From Deltaproteobacteria bacterium (GTDB lineage: Bacteria; Myxococcota; XYA12-FULL-58-9; JAUUZB01): a stretch of DNA of 6,663 nucleotides. The notes under the pieces were generated by a model. That model saw nothing but the letters and a program-made list of their open reading frames with translations, was not told the DNA's origin and did not search any database. The stretch is taken from contig JAUUZB010000233.1 in NCBI GenBank assembly GCA_030590185.1, forward strand, positions 1 to 6,663, given 5' to 3'. Position numbers and translations under genes: made by a program. Of the stretch, positions 1 to 6,207 are shown piece by piece; the first letter of the stretch is position 1; every line of letters starts with the position of its first letter.

Positions 1-260
1 AACGCCTCGACGCTATCGACAAAAAGCTCGATGCCCTCACCCGCAACCGCGGCAAATCGCTCGAATGGATTGCGACCCTCTCGGAGCACATCGAATCTCT
101 CGATGAGTTTCGCGAGGAGGTACGCGCCACCTTCGAGCCCTTTGTGGGCAAGCTCTCCAACATGGACGACGTGATGCGCATCTTGCGCCACGCCACCGCC
201 GACGTCTCACGGCGGGTCGAGACGATCGAGCGGGGCAAGGATTTGCGCGAGGCGGGCTGA
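1..260 (+). CDS. C-terminal fragment of an unidentified helical, coiled-coil-like protein
   Basis: This is an open frame entered at base 3 and closed by TGA at 258-260, leaving 85 residues; the start lies outside the window. The codons have strongly GC-biased third positions, as in the neighbouring genes, so the frame looks genuinely coding. The fragment begins RLDAIDKKLDAL, where L2, I5, L9 and L12 follow a heptad a/d spacing. The rest is also rich in charged residues with regularly spaced Leu/Ile/Val/Phe (for example LEWIATLSEHIESLDEF), so it is predicted to be almost entirely alpha-helical, probably coiled coil. No transmembrane segment, cysteine cluster or catalytic motif is visible. I do not recognise the family and assign no function. 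It could be the dimerising tail of a signalling or structural protein. It converges with the protease gene, whose stop codon is 14 bp away. Confidence 0.75.
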   Translation, partial: RLDAIDKKLDALTRNRGKSLEWIATLSEHIESLDEFREEVRATFEPFVGKLSNMDDVMRILRHATADVSRRVETIERGKDLREAG

Positions 261-270
261 GGCCTGCGCC
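251..270. terminator. Possible hairpin between two convergent genes
   Basis: GGCG (251-254) plus GGC (255-257) can pair with GCC (262-264) plus CGCC (267-270). The loop is TGAG and there is a two-base TG bulge on one side. The stem overlaps the stop codon of the plus-strand fragment and sits in the short tail-to-tail gap with the protease gene. No T-run follows on either strand, so it does not look like a classical intrinsic terminator. It may be a weak bidirectional or 3'-stabilising hairpin, or chance pairing in GC-rich DNA. Confidence 0.25.
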
Positions 271-274
271 GAAT

Positions 275-3200
275 CTACTTCACCGACTTGTCTGGGCGCG
301 CCGGCACCGGTGTCACCGGGCGCGGATCTCTCTCGATCAACTCCAACAGGTGATCGATCGCCGCGTCGAGCTGAGCATCCTCCCCCTTGAAGGTCGCGTG
401 GGGAAGATTGTCGACCACCACGTCCGGGTCGACGCCGTGTCCCTCGATGAGCCACTCCCCCTCCGGGCCGTAGACGCCGTATTCGGCCGCCGAGGCGATA
501 CCCTTGTCGACCAGCCAGTTGTCAAAGGAGAGCCAGATCTCGCCACCCCAGGTGCGGGTGCCGATGACCTTGCCGAGACCGAGACGCCGGAAGCCCTCGG
601 CAAAGGCTTCGCCGTCCGAAGCGGTGTGGGCATCGCACAGCACCACCAGGTGGCCGCGAAATGCGTACTGCATGTTCCAGCTGGGATCGCCGATCGGCGG
701 CGCCCAATAGAACCACGCCTGGCGCAGCAGGCGGCCGAGGATCCAGGAGTCGATGTTGCCGCCACGGTTGTGGCGCACGTCGATCACCAAGCCGGCGCGA
801 TCGTGCACCGGATAAAAGTTGCGCGCCCAGCTCGTGAAATCCCTGCCGCCCATGGCGCGCAAGTGCACGTAGCCGATGGTGCCGGAGCCGCGCGCCTCGA
901 CCCGTTGCCGCCGCTCGAGCTCCCAGGCGCCGTAGCGCAACTTACTCGCCGCCCCCGGGCTGATCGGCTCCACGATCAAATCACGGGAGCGGTTGGTACC
1001 GCGCGGACGCACGCTGAGGCGCACCTGACGGCCGCTCTTACCGCGCAACAGGGCCGCCGCGTCGGGCACCGAGAGCGTCAGCACGCCGTCGATGCGCTCG
1101 ATCACGTCGCCTGGACCGAGGTCCATGCCGGGCTTCGACAGGGGTGAGCGCTCCGCCGGATAGTCCGGATCGGTCTCGTAGATGCCGGTGATCCTGTAGC
1201 CGCCGGCCTTGGGGTCGCGTTGCCAAGCGGCGCCGAGATGGGCCGGCTCGATGTCGTCGTCACCCGTACGAAAATCGCCCCCCCAGACGAAGATGTGCAG
1301 GGCCGAGAGCTCACCGACCATCTGGTGCAACAGATCGCTGAGCTCACCGCGCTCGGTGACGCGATCGACGAGGGGCCGATACTTGGCGAGCATGGCCGGC
1401 CAGTCCACACCGTGCATGTTGCGGTCGTAGAAATAGTCGCGCTCCAGACGCCAGGCCTCGCTGAACATCTGCCGCCACTCGTCGCGCGGCGCAAAAGAGA
1501 AACGCCAGCCCGAGAGATCGAGGGCCTGCTCGGCGAGCTTCTTCGGCTCGGCGCCATCCGCGTCGAGCACGTAGATCTCCTTCTTGGTGCGCACCAGCAC
1601 CTTCTCGCAGTTGCCGCTCAGCTGGTAGTCTTCGATCTCCTCAGCGACGGTCGTGATCTCGCGCTCGACGTGCAAGGCCGGCGGCTCGATCGACGTTGCC
1701 ACCAGCTCGAGTTTCTCGTCGACGGCGGCGCGCCAACGCACCCAATAGAGATGCTCGTCGGTGGCCGACAGATCGTCGTAGTTGCCGGGGGGCAGCGGCA
1801 GCGGCACCAAGCGCGACGCGAGGCCGGCGAAGTCGATGACCACCTCCGGCGGCGCCTCGTCATCTGAATCTCCACCCTTGTCGTCCTTCTTCTCTTTCTT
1901 CTTCTCTTTCTTCTTCTCGTCATCATCTTCGTCATCATCTTCGTCGTCGCCGGGGTGCAGCTCGTCCGGCGGCGCGAAGGCCGAACGCCCGTCCTTTTTG
2001 AGCAGTAGGACATAGAGCTCGGCCGGCTCGTCGAGGAAGGGCTCCGGGGACCAGGAGCCCCACGGGCCACGGACCACCGATACCAGGTGGCGATCGGAGA
2101 TGAGGTAGAGGTGCTCGCCATCCCGGCTCCAGGTGGGGCTGAAGCTGTTGACCCGATCGCTGGTGACCACGGTCTTCTTGCCGGTCTCGACATCATAGAG
2201 CCAGATTTGCAGATAGGTGTTAGCGGCGTACTCGACGTAGGCGAGGTAGCGGCTGTCGGGGGACCAACGCAGGTCGAGCTGGGATGAGGCGCGCGACACC
2301 GAGATCCGCTTGGACCGCTTGGTCTCGACCTCAAAGGCCCACAGCTCGAAGTTCTTGTCGATGAAGGCGATCCGCGCGCCGTCGGGTGAGGGCACCCCGT
2401 AATGGCGGAACATCGCGCCGTTGTGGGTGAGCTGTTCGGTTTGTTCCCTGCCGTCGGACGCGAGCCGCCAGAACTCGAGCTCGCCGGTTTCGTCGGAGAG
2501 CGCCACCAGCGACTCGGTCTTGGGCAAGAAGCGGGCATCGCGGTAGCGCACGGCCTTGTTGCGGGTCACCTCGACCAAACGCCCGAGGCCGGCGGGTGCC
2601 ACGAAGACCTGGCCGCGCGCCGTGAGCGCCACCCGCTCGCCATCCGGCGAGAGGTGCGCCGCGGTGAGGTAGTCCAACGGCTCGTGGACCCAACGCTCCC
2701 GCAGCTGGTCGGCGTCCGAGGCGAGGGTGATCGCCAGCGCCACATCCTTGGCGGAGGCGATGTCGTAGACGCGCAGATCTGCCCCGAGCTGATAAACGAT
2801 CTTGCCCGCCCCGAGCTCCGGCGACTGGACGTCCCAGCCGCGGTGGTGCGTGTGCTGCCGCACGTCGCCGCCGTCCGGCTCCATGCTCCACAGGTTCATG
2901 GTGTCGTCACGATCACTGGCGAAGTAGACGCGCCCCTTCCACCACAGGGCGCTCTTGCTGGTGCCGGGGAAGTCCGCGGTCAAGGGCGCCGCCTCCCGAT
3001 CGCCCCGCCCAAAGCGCCAGATGTTCTGGGCGGTGCCGCCCCGGTAGCGCTTGGTGCTGCTGCCCTGGAAAGCCAGGCGGGTAAAAAAGAGCGTCTGCCC
3101 GCGGTCGTCGTAGCTGCCCTGGCTCGCCTGGGCGAGGGGGATGAGGGTGCGCTCGGCGGTCTCGGGATGCACCGTCGCCAATTGCCAGTCCGGCAGGGTG

Positions 3201-3580
3201 GCGTGATGACGCGAGCAGAAGAGGATCTCCCCGCCCGGCGTCCACCCCCGGACCCGCGCGGCGCTGCCATCAAAGGTCAACCGACGGGGCGACCCACCGC
3301 TGGTCGGCATGACGTAGACTTCGAGGCTGCCCTCATACTCGGCCGAGAAGGCGACCCAGGCACCATCCGGGGATAGGGACGGCGAGAGCTCGTCCCCCGG
3401 GTGGGAGGTGAGCCGTTGGGCGAGCCCACCCGCGATGGGGACCTTCCAGAGATCCCCCTCCGCCACAAACAGGACAGTCCGGCCGTCCGTGGTCGGTTGG
3501 CGGTAGTAGCCGAGGAGTCCGCCCTCCTCGACATCGTGAGCCGCGAGGGACACCAAGAGCACAAACGATAAGGAGAGCAT
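275..3580 (-). CDS. Tricorn protease homologue (S41 serine peptidase with two beta-propellers and PDZ domain)
   Basis: This is a 1101-residue protein, close to the roughly 1070 residues of the archaeal tricorn protease. The order is: a short hydrophobic N-terminus (2-14, possible cleavage after A13 or A14, but with no basic n-region); a first beta-propeller at about 25-295, opening with DGRTVLFVAEGDLWKVP; a second at about 300-690 with repeated SPDG-type blades (310-313, 398-401, 440-442); an Asp/Glu/Lys-rich insert at 545-575; a helical C1 domain at about 698-765; PDZ at about 770-868 (PGDVIERIDG); and a C2 S41 core at about 895-1075. From family knowledge the catalytic residues should be H762 (ALH), nucleophile S988 with oxyanion D989 (HTASDGE), and E1046 (IEGHGVDPD). 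The S41 segment DVRHNRGG starts at D934. The Ser preceding the His in archaeal tricorn is Leu761 here. ATG 3580 is the first start after an in-frame TAA four codons upstream, and AAGG lies 7 nt before it. The expected role is downstream peptide degradation, probably in the periplasm. The family assignment is firm; export is less certain. Confidence 0.95.
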   Translation of the reverse strand: MLSLSFVLLVSLAAHDVEEGGLLGYYRQPTTDGRTVLFVAEGDLWKVPIAGGLAQRLTSHPGDELSPSLSPDGAWVAFSAEYEGSLEVYVMPTSGGSPRRLTFDGSAARVRGWTPGGEILFCSRHHATLPDWQLATVHPETAERTLIPLAQASQGSYDDRGQTLFFTRLAFQGSSTKRYRGGTAQNIWRFGRGDREAAPLTADFPGTSKSALWWKGRVYFASDRDDTMNLWSMEPDGGDVRQHTHHRGWDVQSPELGAGKIVYQLGADLRVYDIASAKDVALAITLASDADQLRERWVHEPLDYLTAAHLSPDGERVALTARGQVFVAPAGLGRLVEVTRNKAVRYRDARFLPKTESLVALSDETGELEFWRLASDGREQTEQLTHNGAMFRHYGVPSPDGARIAFIDKNFELWAFEVETKRSKRISVSRASSQLDLRWSPDSRYLAYVEYAANTYLQIWLYDVETGKKTVVTSDRVNSFSPTWSRDGEHLYLISDRHLVSVVRGPWGSWSPEPFLDEPAELYVLLLKKDGRSAFAPPDELHPGDDEDDDEDDDEKKKEKKKEKKDDKGGDSDDEAPPEVVIDFAGLASRLVPLPLPPGNYDDLSATDEHLYWVRWRAAVDEKLELVATSIEPPALHVEREITTVAEEIEDYQLSGNCEKVLVRTKKEIYVLDADGAEPKKLAEQALDLSGWRFSFAPRDEWRQMFSEAWRLERDYFYDRNMHGVDWPAMLAKYRPLVDRVTERGELSDLLHQMVGELSALHIFVWGGDFRTGDDDIEPAHLGAAWQRDPKAGGYRITGIYETDPDYPAERSPLSKPGMDLGPGDVIERIDGVLTLSVPDAAALLRGKSGRQVRLSVRPRGTNRSRDLIVEPISPGAASKLRYGAWELERRQRVEARGSGTIGYVHLRAMGGRDFTSWARNFYPVHDRAGLVIDVRHNRGGNIDSWILGRLLRQAWFYWAPPIGDPSWNMQYAFRGHLVVLCDAHTASDGEAFAEGFRRLGLGKVIGTRTWGGEIWLSFDNWLVDKGIASAAEYGVYGPEGEWLIEGHGVDPDVVVDNLPHATFKGEDAQLDAAIDHLLELIERDPRPVTPVPARPDKSVK
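1877..1948 (-). repeat. Low-complexity acidic-then-basic coding tract in the protease gene
   Basis: The tract encodes residues 545-568 of the tricorn homologue: DDDE units followed by KKKE units and then KKDDK. On the plus strand it contains an unbroken pyrimidine run of about 35 nt (1884-1918) made of TTC/TCT repeats. It falls between the last propeller blades and the segment VIDFAGLASRLVPLPLPPGN, so it is most simply a disordered surface loop. From memory, many bacterial tricorn homologues carry a charged insert at this point, so it does not indicate a broken gene. Such simple tracts can change length by replication slippage. Confidence 0.85.
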
Positions 3581-3584
3581 GAAG

Positions 3585-3591
3585 CCGCCTT
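3585..3591 (-). promoter_or_regulatory. Ribosome binding site of the tricorn protease gene
   Basis: On the minus strand AAGGCGG precedes ATG 3580, with AAGG 7 nt upstream of the start. An in-frame TAA at 3590-3592 overlaps this site and rules out an N-terminal extension in the same frame. The site therefore supports this ATG, which places a short hydrophobic stretch at the N-terminus. Confidence 0.6.
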
Positions 3592-3602
3592 ACCACGACC
3601 GG

Positions 3603-3630
3603 GGCGGTTCGAATCAACCGGCCGCCACCA
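3603..3630 (+). other. tRNA 3'-end-like segment (T-loop plus CCA), possible remnant
   Basis: The segment contains GGTTCGAATC, the usual T-arm loop sequence. If TTCGAAT (3608-3614) is the T-loop, then five bases (3615-3619), seven acceptor-like bases (3620-3626), A (3627) and CCA (3628-3630) follow at exactly the tRNA spacing. The T-stem has two mismatches of five (GGCGG against CAACC). No 5' tRNA half is found upstream, where the protease gene begins. It is therefore not a functional tRNA. It could be a fragment left by an integration event at a tRNA gene, or chance. The smaller pairing CGGTT/AACCG around CGAATC is also present. Confidence 0.25.
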
Positions 3631-3719
3631 GCGCGCGAGCTGCCACCCTACGCCAAGGCAAGGCAGACTCGAGGTGACTCCCCCGCCCCGTGGAGGCGAG
3701 CAGACGGCCTCTCCTAGTT

Positions 3720-3728
3720 TGATATAGA
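3720..3728 (+). promoter_or_regulatory. Candidate extended -10 promoter for the cyclase-pseudokinase gene
   Basis: TGATATAGA fits the extended -10 pattern TGnTATAAT with the TG in place and four of six hexamer bases matching. It is the most AT-rich spot in the 177-bp divergent intergenic region. No convincing -35 hexamer lies 16-18 bp upstream, which an extended -10 can tolerate. Transcription would start near 3735, giving a leader of about 20-25 nt before ATG 3758. No comparable promoter was found for the leftward protease gene. Confidence 0.4.
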
Positions 3729-3748
3729 CTCGCGCTTCACCCGCGCTC

Positions 3749-3754
3749 GAGAGG
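3749..3754 (+). promoter_or_regulatory. Ribosome binding site of the cyclase-pseudokinase gene
   Basis: GAGAGG ends three bases before ATG 3758, a rather short spacing. An in-frame TAG at 3725-3727, with no alternative start codon between it and the ATG, fixes this as the most upstream possible start. Confidence 0.55.
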
Positions 3755-3757
3755 CGA

Positions 3758-6097
3758 ATGGCGCGCAAAAAGCCTACCCGACCGACTGGAGGTCCGAACA
3801 CCTGGGGAGACCAAACCCTGGAGGATCTCCATGCGCCCGACGCGGCCGCCCACACCGTGGTGCTCGACAGCAAGCAGCACGATGAGCTGATGGCCTTGCG
3901 CGCCCAGCAGGATGCGGCGCTCAAGGAACGCTTCGAAAAGAACGTCACCGTGATGTTCACCGACCTGGTGGCGAGCACCGCCTATTATGAGAAGTACGGT
4001 GATCTAAAAGGACGCGAGAAGGTCCTCAGCCACAACGCCTTGCTCTTCCCGTTGATCCAAGACGTCGGCGGCGTGATCATCAAGACCATCGGCGACGCCA
4101 TCATGGCCTGCTTCGATTCGGTCAATGATGCCTTGGCAGTCTCGGCGGCGATGCAGCACATCCTGACCGACCACAACCGGGACATTCGGGTGCCGGACGA
4201 CGAGATCCACATTAGGATCGCGCTCAATTGCGGGGTGGCCATCACCCAGGATGGCGATCTCCACGGCGACGTGGTCAACGTGGCGGCCCGCATCGAGCAC
4301 GAGGCGGCGGCGAACGAAATTTGGGTCTCCGATACGGTGTACCAGGAGAGCACCGGCTGGCCCTTCGAGTCGGTGGGGGCGGTCTCTTTGAAGGGCAAGG
4401 CGGGCAAGACCGCGCTCTACCGCCTGAGCTGGCGGCAGGTGGCCAAGCCGGAGCAAGGCCGCCGCTTGGTGTCGCTGCCGCCGCAGTATCGAGTTGGCGA
4501 CATGATGAGCCACGGCGCCACCGGTGACACCTACAAGGGCTACGACACCAAGACCGAGCGTTCGATCTGCATCAAGGGCCTGCACGGCTTCCTCGCCGGT
4601 GAGGACAAGGCGCGCGCCGCCTTCCGTCAGGCCGCGGCCGAGTGGAGCAAATTGACCCACGAAGGGGTAGTCCGGGTGCTCGATTGGTCGCGTCGGGATG
4701 ACCAGGAGCCGTTCGTCATCACCGAGTACCAGCCGAGCGTCACCCTCGAGCAGCTCGTCCAACGCCACGGCTGCCCACCGCCCGCGCACGCGGCGCTGGT
4801 CGTCTATCGCCTGGCCCAGATCCTCGCCTACGCCCACAAGCAAGGTGTGTTGCACGGCGACGTCAGGCCGGAGTTCGTGTTGATCACCGAAGCGGGGCAG
4901 GTCCGCCTGATGCACTTCGGCATGGCCAGCGTGGCTGCGAGTCAAGTGGGGAGCACCGGCGCGACCATCGGCAACCCGGCCTTCATGGCGCCGGAGCAGG
5001 TGGTGGGCGCCGCCTGTGACGCGCGCAGCGACGTCTACTCGCTCGGGGCGCTCCTGTACTATCTGCTCTGCGGCCGGTCGCCGTATGAGTCAGCCGGCGT
5101 GCAGGTGACCCGCGAGGTCACCGCGGGCGGCTTCACCCCGGTCAAGCGGCTCAACCCGAGTGCCCCCGACGCTCTGGTCGCGGTGGTGGGGCGGTCGCTG
5201 GCGATCATCCCGGAGCTTCGCCCCGAGGATATTCATCGTTTTGCCGCGCAGCTCCTCGAGCACTTCAAGAGCGCGGGGTTGGATCCGCAACGGGATCTGG
5301 CGAAGTTTTTGAGTGAGACCTGGCCGGAGCAGCTGGGGGAGGTGATCACCACGCCGGTCGTCGAGCCCGCCGCCTCACCGCGGGCTGACCGGCGGGATCG
5401 CCCCACCAGAGGCGAGCCGAACGCCGCGAAGCCGAAGCCGACCGTCGAAATGCTGAGCGCTGCGAAGCTAGAGCCGACCGTCGAGGTGCTGAGCGCTGCG
5501 AAGCCAAAGCCGACCGTCGAGGTGCTGAGCGCTGCGAAGCGGAAGCCGACCGTTGAGGTGTTGAGGGCTGCAAAGCCGAGGCCTACCGTTGAGGTGTTGA
5601 GCGCCCTGAAGCCGAAGCCAGAAGAGCCGCCGCCCGCGGTTCTCACCCTGCCCACGTCACGCCCCGAGCGGGGCGACCGCGGGCGTCGCGGTATCGGACT
5701 GCCGGTAGCGGTGATGGGCGCTCTCGTGATCGCAGGGCTGTTCTTTGCCCTCGGCTGGCAGATGGGGCTGGAGCGAGCAAACGAGACCCTGGAAAAGGAG
5801 GCCGCGAGCTCCCTGTTGCCCGTGGACCAGGCGGAGGCCACCGACGTCGTGCCGTCGCCGGAGCCGTCACCGTCGCCAAAGCCGGAACCGCCATCGCCAC
5901 CGCCATCGCCACCGCCATCGTCGCCGTCACCGACGCCGAAGCCGGAACCACCACCGCCACCGTCGCCGGAGCGGTCACCGTCACCAAAGGCGGAACCGTC
6001 GCCGTCGCCGGAGCGGTCACCGTCACCAAAGGCGGAACCGCCACCGGCACCGGAGCGGTCGCCGACACCGACCTCGGACACTCCGCAAAGTTGGTGA
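3758..6097 (+). CDS. Membrane-anchored class III adenylate cyclase fused to a probable pseudokinase
   Basis: The protein has 779 residues. A basic N-terminus and a helical lead-in (36-60) precede a class III cyclase domain at about 62-225. All six canonical catalytic positions are present: metal aspartates D69 (FTDL) and D113 (KTIGDAIMA), adenine-selecting K109 and D167 (DLHGD), and transition-state N174 and R178 (VNVAAR). It is therefore predicted to make cAMP from ATP. A Ser/Thr-kinase-like domain follows at about 244-500. It keeps two glycine-loop glycines (G253, G256), K273, the HRD-loop Asp (H366-G-D368), APE (411-413) and D425. DFG is HFG (386-388), the loop Asn is F373, and the helix-C Glu position appears to be Ala292, so catalysis is unlikely. 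Next come five 12-residue repeats (556-615), a basic stretch (RGDRGRRG), one transmembrane helix (about 645-667) and a Pro/Ser/Glu/Lys tail to residue 779. Positive-inside charge puts both enzyme-like domains in the cytoplasm and the tail outside the membrane. The cyclase call is firm; loss of kinase activity is inferred. Confidence 0.93.
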   Translation: MARKKPTRPTGGPNTWGDQTLEDLHAPDAAAHTVVLDSKQHDELMALRAQQDAALKERFEKNVTVMFTDLVASTAYYEKYGDLKGREKVLSHNALLFPLIQDVGGVIIKTIGDAIMACFDSVNDALAVSAAMQHILTDHNRDIRVPDDEIHIRIALNCGVAITQDGDLHGDVVNVAARIEHEAAANEIWVSDTVYQESTGWPFESVGAVSLKGKAGKTALYRLSWRQVAKPEQGRRLVSLPPQYRVGDMMSHGATGDTYKGYDTKTERSICIKGLHGFLAGEDKARAAFRQAAAEWSKLTHEGVVRVLDWSRRDDQEPFVITEYQPSVTLEQLVQRHGCPPPAHAALVVYRLAQILAYAHKQGVLHGDVRPEFVLITEAGQVRLMHFGMASVAASQVGSTGATIGNPAFMAPEQVVGAACDARSDVYSLGALLYYLLCGRSPYESAGVQVTREVTAGGFTPVKRLNPSAPDALVAVVGRSLAIIPELRPEDIHRFAAQLLEHFKSAGLDPQRDLAKFLSETWPEQLGEVITTPVVEPAASPRADRRDRPTRGEPNAAKPKPTVEMLSAAKLEPTVEVLSAAKPKPTVEVLSAAKRKPTVEVLRAAKPRPTVEVLSALKPKPEEPPPAVLTLPTSRPERGDRGRRGIGLPVAVMGALVIAGLFFALGWQMGLERANETLEKEAASSLLPVDQAEATDVVPSPEPSPSPKPEPPSPPPSPPPSSPSPTPKPEPPPPPSPERSPSPKAEPSPSPERSPSPKAEPPPAPERSPTPTSDTPQSW
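5423..5602 (+). repeat. Five tandem 36-bp repeats encoding a 12-residue unit
   Basis: Residues 556-615 are five consecutive copies of AAKPKPTVEVLS with small variations (E for P-K context in copy 2, M for V in copy 1, R substitutions in copies 4 and 5), followed by a partial sixth (ALKPKP). Every unit retains PTVE and Leu at the same position. The repeats lie in the cytoplasmic linker between the kinase fold and the transmembrane helix. The nucleotide copies are similar but not identical, pointing to duplication followed by drift. Each unit presents one conserved threonine, a possible phosphorylation or docking site; that role is speculative. Confidence 0.95.
5852..6073 (+). repeat. Proline-rich tail coding region with an exact 38-bp direct repeat
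   Basis: Residues 699-772 are almost entirely Pro, Ser, Glu, Lys, Arg and Ala, in PSP, PEP and PKPEP patterns. Within it, bases 5961-5998 recur exactly at 6003-6040, an offset of 42 bp that encodes a 14-residue unit containing PERSPSPKAEP. A third, degraded copy begins near 6048. The region follows the transmembrane helix and resembles in style the extended Pro-Glu/Pro-Lys spacer of TonB, so it may reach across the periplasm or contact peptidoglycan. The protein ends TPQSW. Confidence 0.85.
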
Positions 6098-6121
6098 GAG
6101 ACTCAATCTCGCGGAAGAGGT

Positions 6122-6161
6122 AGGAGCTCAGCTCCTCCGCCGTCGCTTCGCCGAAGACGGC
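6122..6161. terminator. Adjacent inverted repeats in the convergent gap
   Basis: AGGAGCT (6122-6128) and AGCTCCT (6130-6136) form a perfect inverted repeat around one base. It is followed by GCCGT/ACGGC (6139-6143 and 6157-6161) enclosing CTTCG/CGAAG (6146-6150 and 6152-6156). A further pair, GGCCA/TGGCC, spans 6159-6170. The cluster lies 25 bp after the cyclase stop and about 40 bp beyond the stop of the opposing PilZ gene, the right place for a shared terminator. No T-tract follows on either strand, so intrinsic termination is doubtful. The rest of the 6098-6207 gap shows no convincing gene. Confidence 0.35.
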
Positions 6162-6207
6162 CAACTGGCCATCAAGAACGGAGCTGTTGCGGTTTGCTTT
6201 CCACGCA

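Noticed and set aside
350..1147. Plus-strand open frame of 265 codons inside the protease gene
   Set aside because: It is antisense to the conserved S41 and PDZ region, has no recognisable domain, and arises from high GC suppressing stop codons.
2402..3376. Plus-strand open frame of 324 codons opposite the propeller region
   Set aside because: It is antisense to clearly conserved propeller repeats. Its translation is rich in Arg, Gly and Ala and shows no motif.
3581..3757. CRP-type operator upstream of the cyclase gene
   Set aside because: No TGTGA/TCACA half-sites with the right spacing are present.
4004..4945. Minus-strand open frame of 313 codons opposite the cyclase and kinase domains
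   Set aside because: The plus frame holds complete cyclase motifs across the same bases, and the minus translation has no family features.
5423..5602. Tandem 36-bp repeats considered as a CRISPR array
   Set aside because: The units abut without unique spacers, stay in frame and encode a conserved peptide.
5233..6081. Minus-strand Gly/Asp/Ser-rich frame of 282 codons
   Set aside because: Its repeats are the antisense of the Pro-rich tail and the 36-bp repeats, so it is a shadow rather than a glycine-rich protein.
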